DNA of 64,000 nt, taken from assembly GCF_048569485.1 (NCBI RefSeq), contig NC_134355.1, positions 558,788,142-558,852,141 on the forward strand. The letters are read 5' to 3'. Numbering within the stretch: position 1 is the stretch's first letter; every line of letters begins with the position of its first letter. This document shows, piece by piece, positions 33,101-45,100 of this stretch. The notes under the pieces were generated by a model. It did no database searches. It was not told where the DNA came from and was given only the letters and a program-made list of their open reading frames with translations. A program made the translations under genes and the position numbers. The DNA comes from Anomaloglossus baeobatrachus (lineage: Eukaryota; Chordata; Amphibia; Anura; Aromobatidae).

Positions 33101-36100
33101 GGTATATGAGCAGGATGGGGGTATATGAGCAGGATGGGGGTATATGAGCAGGATGGGGGTATATGAGCAGGATGGGGGTATATGAGCAGGATGGGGGTAT
33201 ATGAGCAGGATGGGGGTATATGAGCAGGATCATATACAAGGCAGGAGGATCATTACCAGGATGGGGTACCTTAGTAGAGAATTTGGGGACATTACCCCCA
33301 TAACAGTGTCAGCAGCAGATCCTCGCCCCATAACAGTGTGTTATGACCACTTTTTTTGCCTAAAGTTTTATTTTCCTATTTTCCTCGTCTAAAACCAGGG
33401 TGCGTCTTATAGTTCGAAAAATACGGTAATAATACGTGAAGTGTAACGTTAATTCAATTAGATCACGTATGTAACAACCACTTCGTACAATAGAATTTAC
33501 CTAACAAAATCTCTAAAAATGAAAGATAACAGATCTAAATCACAGTCCTATTTTAGGGATAGTCAAACTGACTGTTCAGAAAGGAATCACTTACCGGAAA
33601 CATCATCAAAACTGATCACTTGATCCATGAGAGCAGTGGAGAGGAGAATCTCATCAAATACAGGGACACTGCCTCCAACTAAACTTGTATTTCCTCCCTG
33701 AGGCGTTACAGCAAGGCCCCTTTCATTACAATACCTGTAGATACAAAAAAAAGGAATAATAATTAGTAATATACTATAAGAAGGTGGAGAAAAAAAAAAA
33801 CAGATTGCGGGTGCTCCTGTTCTCTCTAAAGAGAGATGTAATCCAAAGCGAGATTAAATTTACATAAAAATACAAACTTTTTAATATACATATGTGTTTT
33901 CAGATTACGCCCAACAGGAGACCCTCTGTTTCACCCCCCACCACTTTATCCATTTCTGCCGACACTCCCCACGAAGGAAATTCCTACAGTGTACCAGGCT
34001 GGCTGCACCCGCGGGCATCTACTATAGGGTTTTTGGAGGTTTTTTTTGCCAGGTGTGAACCACCTCTACCTTTGGATTCATATATTTTTAATTTACTAAG
34101 CTCAGAAAGCGCTCCTCCCTCTTCTTTTTTCATCCCAAGGAAACTCCATATACTATACAACGATAATGAAGTACAGATACATATCAGGCTTTGCTTACAA
34201 TTCTAAACTTGCTATTTCTTTCATTGCATCACATACGTTCGGTAAAATCTTTGGTTGTACAATATGTGCTAAACACAAAGCTCCAACCTATACACCATAT
34301 ACAGTAGTTCAGCTGTAATTAAAGGGAACCTGTCACATTGAACATACAGTCTGATCTGTGGAGTCCAGTGGGCGGTCCTAATCAGTGATTGACAGCTATC
34401 TGCATGCACATTCATACAAGACTGTCAGTCACAGTAGGACCGCCCACGGGATTCATATACATACAGATTCCAGAGATTTCAATTAAAATAAAAATTTACT
34501 GAAACTTTACCCCCCAAAATATATATCAGTCTGACCAGCTCCTCCTGCTCTATAACATCCGCCCCACAGATCAGATCTCATTTTCAACATGACCAGTTTC
34601 TTTTAACTGGATTTAAATAAAAAGAAATGCTGGGTACGGCCGATTTCACACATCTGACATTGTCGGTCTCAGCACAGTCTGCAGGGTCCAGAGTGGCCGC
34701 AGGTCTCCTGACTAGTGATGGACGAACCCCCCCAATGTTCGTGTTTGGGAGACCCGCCCAAGCTTTTTGTAAAGTTCACGTTCGGGTTCTGATATAACGC
34801 GAACTTGCGTCCAAACCCCGAACTTGGACTTTACAGTTATGGGATGGGGCAGGGGGTCTGTAAAATAAAGAATATAGTTAATAATAAACATTGTCATTAT
34901 ACTTACAGGTCCCACGACGCGTCCTGCAGACCCGCTCAGCCGCTGTCTCCCGGCAGCTTTTGCTTCCAGGTCCGATCATTAACTTTCGGGAGTATTCACT
35001 GCACTGCTCGTCACTTGGCAGTCCTCGGCTGTGTTCGTGGTGACGTCAGGGTTTATTCCAGTCCATGGCTTAGCCATGGATTGAACTTTCACTGTCAGCC
35101 TGCTTCTCGCTCTGTTTAGACGCTTGTCTGTACAGAGAGATGAAGCAGAACTGACATTGCTGTACCTGTGGACTACGTCGGACAGAGGATTTTTTTATAA
35201 TACACATGAAGTCTCTAATGTTTTTTTGTTTTATTTCTAATAAAAAAAATTTTTGTATGTGTTGCGTTTTTCTGTTTACTGTTTACTAGAAATTCATGGT
35301 GGCCATCTCTAATTTGGCATGACACCATAAATTTCGGGTTTAGTACCTGCTGAGAATACAAAGCTGGTATTTACCCCTTTATCACTCAGCGTGCCACCAT
35401 CATCAGGGCCGCCAGACGAGCCGGGTAAAGAACCTGAAAATGGTGCTAAGAAACATTGCGCCATTTCCAGGGGTGGCTGGTTTTAACTGACAGGCGATCA
35501 AAATACGGCGGGAGCCCAAGCATTTGTTTTTAATTATTTTTTTAAATAATTAAAAAAAATGAATGGGCTTCCCTGTATTTTGATTGCCAGCCAAGGTAAA
35601 GATAGACAGATGGGGGTGGTAGCCCGTAGCCGTCCGCTTTATCTGCACTGAGAATCAAAAATACCGCAGAGCGCTATGTAATTTTTTTATTTATTTTTAC
35701 ACTACTATATGTATGAGGGACTCAAAAGCCAATCTCTGTCACGCAGAATGGGTGTCTGTGATTGGCTGTGGGAGTAACCTGGAATCTGCCCATATATTCT
35801 AATATATATAATTCTATGCTAGAATGTATGGGTTGGTTTCAGGTTACTCCAGCATCCAATCACAGATGTCCACTCTGTGACAGAGTCTGTGATTGTCTGT
35901 TATTTTAACAGTTAAATAAAACAACAACACAGACAAAAAAATATTTTATTAGAAATAAAACGGAAGATATTTAGGACGCCATCTTTATTACCCCTAAAAA
36001 AAACTCCAACGTAGTCCACAGGTGAGTGAGCATCTTCCGCTCTGCTACATCTGTGCGAGGAGTCAAAACACAGGTCTGCTCACGCAGACTCAGCTGAGAG

Positions 36101-39100
36101 CTGTCAGAGGCTTCACTTGAGTGCACAGCTGAGGTATGCGTATGACATCTGCGAGTCTCGCATCGGTATCACCCGACACGACGCACACTCTCCTGACAGG
36201 AGCCCATCAGCTGCATGGAAATACATGCAGCCGACCCGCTCCTGTCAGGAGAGTATGCGCCGTGCCGGGTGATATTGATGTGAGACTCGCACAGTGACAG
36301 TCAAAGTTCAATCGAGTCCATGGCTCATGGACTTGGGTGAACCATGACGTCACCGCGAACACAGCCGAAAACTGCGGAGTGATAAGCAGCGCAGCGAATA
36401 CCACTGCAAATTAATGATTGGACCCGGAAGCAGAAGCGGCCAGGAGAATGAAGCTGAGCGGATCTGCAGGATGTGTTGCGGGACCGGTAAGTATAATCAT
36501 AATGTTTTTTTTTTACTAATGTGCTTTTTTTTTTTTTTTACAGCCATTGGACCTGAACTGGACCCGAACTGTAACACAAGCTTCCCAGGAAAACTTGTGT
36601 TTGGGACCGTATACGAACACTGTGTGTTCGGAACGGACCCCGAACTTTACAGTTCGGGTTCGCCCATCACTACTCCTGACCCAAACTCAGCAGCCTCATA
36701 TATGCCTAGGATGGTGTTGAAGAGACCAGCAGTCCGGACATCAAGGTACGCTCTCTGTCACAGATAAATATAAAAGACATCTTTTTTTCATATGGCAGTG
36801 AGATGCCACTGTTACTGCGAACTTTAGAAACTGAGGCATCATAAAGCTACACCATGTTGTATAAATCCACGCTAGCACCAACCTTCTTCCAGATAAGACA
36901 AGAGGAAGTCTTGCAATTCCCACACTGGCCACTAGGCCTAATCGTGTACTTTTCAGTGTACTTCATTTTCTGAATTTTGCAAATTGAGGTTCTGATCTGG
37001 CATAAATCCTAAGTCTTATGAAAAGGCTCATTAGAGGGTCACTTTTGACTTTTAGGATTGCTACTTCCAACAGGTGGCACAAGCATTTGTCTATTTCCTC
37101 CCTGAAGAGACTATTGTCATTTTCTGAAACTTTTTTTTTTTAAAGGGGATGTCCGGGCTACATTGATAAGTCTGCAGTCACTATGTGACTGCGCACTTAT
37201 GAATCCTCCCAGCGGATGCAGTGTGAGCTGCGAGGATTTGCCGGCTCCTGAGCCGGGAGCGGCGGTCATGTGGCTGCAATTGTGCGATATGTGGGTTACC
37301 GGTCAGAACACGACTAGTGGGTGCTGCATTGCGTGGCAGTACAGTGGGCACGACTTTGTTCTATACATTTGTATAGAGCAAGGCTGTACCCCCTAGTCGG
37401 GTTCTGGCCAGGACCATGCATATCGCACAATTGCAGTCAGATGACTGCCATTGACAGGTCAGAAATCGGCAAATCTTCTCAGCGTACGTTGCGTCCACTG
37501 GGAGGATTCATAAATCTGCAGTCACATAGCGACTACAAACTTATCACTTTAACCCGGACAACCCCTTTTAAGACTACATTGCTATGTTACCGCAATGAAA
37601 ATTTGGTGAGTTTTTGATGACGCAGATTTTCCGCAGCATTTCGTCACCTATTAAGTAAATTAGATTACTTGTGCTTTTTCACTGCGTTTTTGAAGGTGTA
37701 TTTTTAGAGTTTTTGACGTTGCAATTTTTGTATCTTTTGTGTATAATATGTTTTAAATAAAGCTGATTTGTTTTAGATAATTTTTTGAATTTGGCTTTGA
37801 CAAAACTTTATTGATAGTCATGTGCGGAATACATACGGTACGTTTTTGTGAGATTCCAAATTTTCGGCATCTAATGCATTACTATGGGGAACATCTGCAC
37901 TAGAACGTTCTGTATCCAGAATACAAACAGACAGGACGCAGATCTGAAACACCGCAGGTCACTACACTGTGACATCAGAGGCACACACTGGGTATGAGAC
38001 TTGTATAGATCCATCTACTTTGCTGAAACTGTAAGATGCTGTGTTGTTGTTTGGACACAGATAATAGGCAGCGTCAAAACCTCACCAGAAACTTATCCTG
38101 GGAACTGAACCCAACGCACAAACAAGCAGTAATGTGTAATAACAGGTAACTATGTGAAAAGCCAAAAATCGAAACACTTACTTCAGGATCTTAGAAACCT
38201 CTTGTGTAGTCCGAGGCTTCACCAGCACTTTACTATTTCCTGAAAAATGCACAAAGTATTTATTACAACATAGAAATCCTTCATTACTCACAGGGGTAAC
38301 AAGCAAATTCTCTACTACAGCTATAAAAATGCTAAAAAGTTATTAACCTCTTCACCCCCTGGAGATTTTTCAATTTTTTTCCTTCCCTTCTTCCCAGAGA
38401 CATAACTTGTGACGGCTTGTTTTTTTGCGGGACAAGTTGTACTTTTGAACAACACCATTCATTCTGCCCCGTATTATAATAGAAAATAGTCATAAAAAAT
38501 TCAAGTGCGGTGCAATTTCACATTAGTTTTTTGGGGTTTTTATATTTACCATATTCACTATATGGTAAAACTGCATATCAATTAAAAAAGACTGCTGGAA
38601 CACCATTGTAAATGTGAACAGGGTGCTAGCCAAAAAATACACAATCTATATAAAAGTGAAAGCTGCACACCAAATTCAGAGAAAAATGGACAAGCATAAC
38701 TGCTTTATAATACATAAGAAATAAAAAATACAAATAGCCATATGAAAAATTGAAAAAAAATGAAAATGTGACATTGCATAACTGCTGAAGATTATTTGAA
38801 AAAGAAAAAAAAAAAAAAAAAAAAAAAGATATTTAGCTAATGTATTGATCAATTAATTACTGCCCAATGACCAACTTCACGGTAATCTCTTATTTATGGG
38901 GTCCCTAACCAAATGTTGCCTGCACACAAGCAGGTTTTAATTTGCATATAGAGGCAACATTTGATTAGGGACCCCATAAATAAGAGATTACCGTGAAGTT
39001 GGTTATGGGGCAGTAATGAATTGATTAATATATTAGCTAAATATATATTTTTATTTATTTTTTTTCAAATAATCCTCAGCAGTTATGCAATGTCACATTT

Positions 39101-42100
39101 TCAATTTTTCATATGGCTAATTGTATTTTTCATTCCTTATGTATTATAAAGCAGTTATGCTTGTCCATATTTCTCTGAATTTGGTGTGCAGCTTTCACTT
39201 CATATATATGGTAAAACTGACCTGGCATTATGATTCCCCAGGTCGTTACGAGTTCGTCGATAACATACATGTATAGTTTTACTTTTATCTAAGTAGTGAA
39301 AAAAAATTAGAAGTTTTTCAAGAAGAATTTACTTTTGGTGCCATTTTCTAAGACCTGAATGGTTTTCATTTTTCGGGATCTGGGGCTCAGTGACTGCTTT
39401 TTTTTGCGTCTTAAGCTGACAATCTAATGCAATGTTGCGGCGACCAAAAAAAAAAAAATGTAATCCTGCCGTTTTGATTTTTTCCTTGCTATGCCCTTTA
39501 CCGATCATATTAATTGATTTCATATTTTGATAGAGCGGGCATTTCTGAACTCTGCAATACCAAATATGTGTACTTTTATTATTTATAGCTTTATTTTCAA
39601 TGGGGAAAAATGGGGGTGATTTCAACTTTCAGTTTGTTTTTTTTTGTGGGGGGGGGTTCATATTCTTTTAACTTTTGTATGTAGGAAACATCTGTGGGAA
39701 GTTCCTAGAAACCTGGTCTACAGCGCCCCCCTGTGGCCAGACGCACAAGGTAACTGATTGAATTGCATACCTGTTGTAAACCATGCTTTATCTGTAACTG
39801 TACTCTGACATATGTATATTCCGTAGATTCCCTATTGTATATATTGTAGTTTCTAGTGTGCTTTAGGCTGATTAAATTATATAATTAATCTTGGGCTGTT
39901 CTGTTATCTCGATCTTGAATCCCACGTCTGTGTGTTCGGCTAATAGTTACCGTAAATCGGTTGGTGGCAGCGAATTGTGCCAAGGATTATTGTGGGGAGG
40001 CCAGTGAGATTCGGGGAGATTTTATATATTCCGCCCGCGGAGGTCGGGGGAATATATACCCTACTCTCACCGGGGACCCTTCAATAATCGGCATAAGTAG
40101 TATAGCGGCCTCCTTGCTTATTGGCGGGCAATTCCATAATTGGCCTGACTATAAGAGGGGCGCTAGAGAGCGCGTCACGTGCTCTGTCTGTCGGTCGGGA
40201 GGTATAAAAGGAGGGGTGACCCCCACTTGTTACCCCCCGATTGTGACGTACTGGTAGCCAGCGCGGGGGATTTCTGAGTGACCCCCCCGGTGGTTTGTGA
40301 CATATTGGTGGCATAGCGGTGGGATCGAGATAATAGTGTGTGTGAGTGTGAGACCCATACTCCCAGACACTAAAGACTGCCTGCAGCAGCTGTGGCTGCT
40401 GGGGTCTTCAGACTAGCTCAACACTAGAGTGTCAGAGTGCAGATACTGTAAGGTGTGTGGAGGCATCAGGTGTCAGTTCTGTGTCAGTGACCAAAGTCTG
40501 CAAGAATGGCTGAGAGCACCAGGAGCAAAGCCAAAGGAATGGCCGATGCTCAGGCCAGAGACGATGAGGAGGTTGTCCACGAGCCCTCCAAGAGCCCGAC
40601 GCCAGAGAACAGCTCTGCAGAGGACATCGCACAACCTGGCACTGCTGGACAAAATGAGGAGGAGCTCACCCAAGGTTCCTCAACGAGCCAGATGCCAGCC
40701 CTCCGCTCTGAAAGGGACAGTGAATCGCCTAGCTCTGCAGCGTGCCGCAGATCACCACGTGCCATTCCGCTCGGATAGCCTTCTTCAAATGGCTATGGCC
40801 CTTCTCCAGGCTGGAGACCAGAAGGGCTACAAGGAACTCCTGGCAGAGCGCAGGGCAGAGCGGCAGGCAGCGCGTGACGCTGAGGCTGCGGAGCGGCACG
40901 CAGAGCGTGAGGCTGCGGAGCGAGAGCGGCAGGCAGCGCGTGAAGAGCGAGAGCGACAGGCAGACCGTGACTACCAGCTGCAGCTAGCTCAGCTCCGGCC
41001 CTCATCAGCCACATGTGACCTTCGAGACACCAAACTTCCAAAGGTCCGTGTTGAGGACTTCCCAGTGCTGGAGAAGGATGGAGACTTGGACTCTTTCTTG
41101 ACTGCTTTTGAACGGACTTGCTTGCAGCACCATCTGGACAAGGACCAGTGGGCCAAATACCTGACCCCCCGTTTAAGGGGTAAGGCCCTGGATATCCTTG
41201 GGGACTTGCCTGCTGAGGCAGATCAGGGCTACGACACCATCAAGCGGGCCCTGATCCAACAGTACAACCTCACTCCAGAGTCCTACCGCAAGAAGTTCCG
41301 GAGCCTACAGAAGGGACCAAAGGACTCCTGGGCTGACCACCGGCGGGCACTTGCCCGAGCTGCCGACCACTGGACCCAAGGCCTGCAGCTTTCCACCGGA
41401 CCGGAGATCCTGGACTTGTTCATCATGGAGCAACTCTTGTGGAACTGCCCTGAGGATCTCCGCCAGTTCATCCGAGACCAGAAGCCAAAGGGGTCCACGG
41501 CTACAGCTGCCCTTGCCGATGACTACACCAACAACCGGGCCCCTGAGGCCAGGAGAGCGGCCACCAGCAGCACCTGGAGAGGGGGTAAGATGAATTCTGC
41601 GACTGCCCCACCTGCCCCTAGACTGCAGGGGGTGTCCCCCTCAACTCCCCTCTCCAGGCCCGTGGCGGAACCAAGACGGTGCCACCAGTGCAACCTACCT
41701 GGACACTTCAAGGCCATGTGCCCTCAGCGTCCCAAGGCCCCGGCTCCGTCCCCGTCCCAAGGGCCGCCCAAGGTGTATTGTGTGGGTGGGGGTGGTGGTA
41801 GGTCCCTGGACAGCTTCCAACCTGTCACCGTCGGCCGGTCTGTGACCATAGGACTGCGAGACAGCGCCTCGGAGGTGACTCTGGTGCGGCCTGAGATGGT
41901 GTCCCCCCAAGACTTGATCCCTGGAAAAACCCTCGCTGTCTCCGGGATTGGAGGCATTGACCCGGCGCTGCCTGTTGCTGACATTTATGTGGACTGGGGC
42001 GCAGGGCGGGGGGTGAGGGAGGTGGGGGTAACTGATCGGATCCCTGCAAACGTGCTACTTGGGACAGATTTGGGGCAGATAACCTCCCAGTTTGGGCCCC

Positions 42101-45100
42101 AACCAAGGGCTGAACCTTCAGCCAGTACTGACGTGCCTCCGGACAATGTTAATGTGTTATCTATGAATGATGTAAGGGAGGAGGGAGTGAACTCTGATAT
42201 TTCTGCTTGCATAGACACCATAGACACACACTCAGCTGCAGCTGTGACAGGGGAGGGGGTCAGAGAAAGGTGTGACAATGCCTCTACAAGTAACCAGCCT
42301 GTGAGCTGGGATCTGTTGCCCTCTGCAGGGATAAGCAGAGAGCAGGGTGCTGCAGGGGGAGGACCAGTGTGTGGGGTGGGGGCTACCACAGCAAATGTGG
42401 GGTCCCCAGAGATTTCACAGCGGGGTTCTGTTGCTGCAGGAGGGGAACAGGCAGGTGAGATTGGGGCCGGTCCAGGAGCGGAAGTGCTCCCAGGTAAGAT
42501 CTCGGTGCATGGTTCCCCCACAACCGGGGTGTCAGGAAGCCAGGTAGGTCTGCCTGAACCGGCGACTTGGTCAGGAACGGAGGAGGAGCAGGCACGACCC
42601 ACGGTCGCAGCGGCTGTGGCCGCTGTCACCCGCAGTGGGAGTGCTGGAAGCCAAGGGGCCTCCCAGAGGTCCGATAGCTCTTCCCCTTCTGACCCAGTGG
42701 CAGCCGAGTCAGGTGGAGGCCAGGACACAGGTCCCGGGGTACTGACCGAAGATGTGACAGTCTCGTCGATTCTGGCCACATCTAGTCAGGGGTTTCAGGC
42801 AGCGTTAGAAGCTGACGACAGCCTGAAAGCTCTTAAGGAGCAGGCGGCACAGCCTCCCTCGGACTCGGACCCGGAGCGAGTGGTCTGGGACCAAGGACGG
42901 CTGTACCGGGCCACGGTCCAGCAGGGTTCACCGGAGGCGTGGCCCAGGGACCGACAGTTGGTGGTACCCTATCCGTTCCGGACGGAGTTGTTGCGGATCG
43001 CACATGAGATTCCGATGGCCGGACACCTAGGGATCGCTAAGACCAAGGCCAGGTTAAACCAGCATTTCTACTGGCCAAAAATGGGGGCCGATGTGGCTGC
43101 CTACTGCCGTTCGTGTGAAACCTGTCAGAGAGTGGGGAAGGCGGGGCCACACCCCAAAGCCCCACTGGTATCTCTGCCAATCATCGATGAGCCTTTCAGG
43201 AGGGTGGCTGTGGATCTGGTCGGCCCGCTGGCCATCCCCAGCAGCTCCGGGAAACGCTTCATACTGACGGTAGTGGACTATGCCACCCGGTACCCGGAAG
43301 CAGTGGCCTTGTCGTCCATTCGGGCTGACAAGGTGGCCACCGCATTGCTGGAGATTTTCTCCCGAGTGGGTTTTCCCCAGGAAATGCTCACTGACCGGGG
43401 GACCCAATTCATGTCCCAGCTGATGGAGGCCCTCTGCAAGCAAGTCCAGGTGCGACATCTGGTGGCCAGCCCGTACCATCCACAGACTAATGGCCTGTGC
43501 GAGCGGTTTAATGGCACCTTAAAGCAGATGCTTAAGATGTTGGTCGACTCCCATGGGCGTGACTGGGAGCGGTATCTCCCACACCTGTTATTTGCTTACC
43601 GGGAGGTTCCACAGGCCTCAACAGGATTCTCACCGTTTGAGCTCCTGTACGGGCGACGTGTGCGGGGCCCCCTGGCTCTGGTGAAAGAGGCTTGGGAAGG
43701 GGATTTGGCCACCCCTGGAGTGTCGGTTATCGAGTATGTCATGCGCTTCCGGGACAAAATGCAGGCCTTGACGCAACTGGTACACGACAATATGGCTCAA
43801 GCCCAGGCCGATCAGAAGCGTTGGTACGACCAGAACGCTTGTGAGAGGACCTACCAAGTGGGTCAAGAGGTGTGGGTACTGGTCCCCGTACCACAGGACA
43901 AGCTTCAGGCAGCCTGGGAAGGCCCATACCTCGTGTACCAGCAGCTCAACCCTGTAACGTACCTGGTCACCCTGGACCCTGCCCGTGGAAGGCGGAAGCC
44001 CTTCCATGTGAACATGATGAAGGCACATCATGAGCGGGAGGCATGTGCGCTCCCCGTGTGCAACCTGCCCGAGGAGGGAGAAGCGGAAACCCTCTTGGAT
44101 ATGCTAGCCCAGGTTAGGGCAGGCGGATCCATTGAGGATGTGGAGGTTGGCCACCAGCTCTTGGAGGACCAACGGTCCCAGCTGTGGGCCACCCTACACC
44201 CCTTCCGGGGGTTGTTTACCAACCAGCCCGGAAGGACTGACTTGGCTGTCCATCACGTGGACACTGGGGATCATCCCCCGATCCGGCGTTCAGCATATCG
44301 GGTCTCCCTGGAGGTGCAGCAGCACATGCGCCAGGAGATTGACGAGATGCTGAAGCTGGGGGTGATCCAGGCATCCAACAGCGCTTGGGCCTCGCCTGTA
44401 GTCCTCGTCCCTAAGAAGGACCGAACCACTCGGTTCTGCGTGGACTACAGGGGGCTCAATGCGGTCACGGTCGCCGATGCGTACCCAATGCCACGCATCG
44501 ATGACCTGCTCGATCAGTTGGCCGGGGCTCAGTACCTGACCATCATGGATCTGAGCCGGGGATATTGGCAGATCCCCCTGACTCGCAAGGCCAGGGAACG
44601 CTCTGCCTTTATTACCCCATTTGGACTGTACGAGTCCACGGTGATGCCATTCGGGATGAGGAATGCCCCTGCCACTTTCCAGCGGATGGTCAACACCCTG
44701 CTCAAGGGACTTGAAGGGTACGCGGCCGCGTACCTGGATGACATTGCCGTCTTCAGTCCCACCTGGGAGGACCACCTAGAGCATCTAGCACAGGTGCTCA
44801 GGCGGATCCACCGGGCAGGTTTGACCATCAAGCCGGGAAAGTGTCAGCTGGCCATGAGCGAGGTCCAGTACCTCGGTCACCGGGTAGGTGGGAGAACACT
44901 GAAGCCCGAGCCTGAGAAAGTGGAAGCCATCGCATCCTGGCCCACCCCCAGGACCAAGAAGCAGGTGATGTCCTTCTTGGGGACCGCTGGGTACTATAGG
45001 AGGTTTGTTCCATGCTATAGTAGCCTGGCAAAGCCCTTGACGGACCTCACCAAGAAGAAGCTGCCCTCTGCAGTCGATTGGACAATGGACTGCGAGACAG

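Noticed and set aside
31803-33239. 478-codon open frame on the minus strand
   Set aside because: It is translated 19-bp minisatellite with a 19-residue period, and it has no start context or domain.
5325-36680. The foldback at 34713-36672 as a deletion derivative of the 9.7-kb hAT element
   Set aside because: The termini are similar in style, but TAGTGATGG against TAGAGATGAG and the subterminal sequences do not align well by eye.
39675-39684. Ordinary 5-bp target duplication of the LTR element
   Set aside because: The five bases left (TTGTA) and right (CTGAA) of the LTRs do not match. The only duplication is the 325-bp one.
41985-42779. 264-codon minus-strand frame in the LTR element
   Set aside because: Shadow of the low-complexity spacer of the sense frame; no domain recognised.
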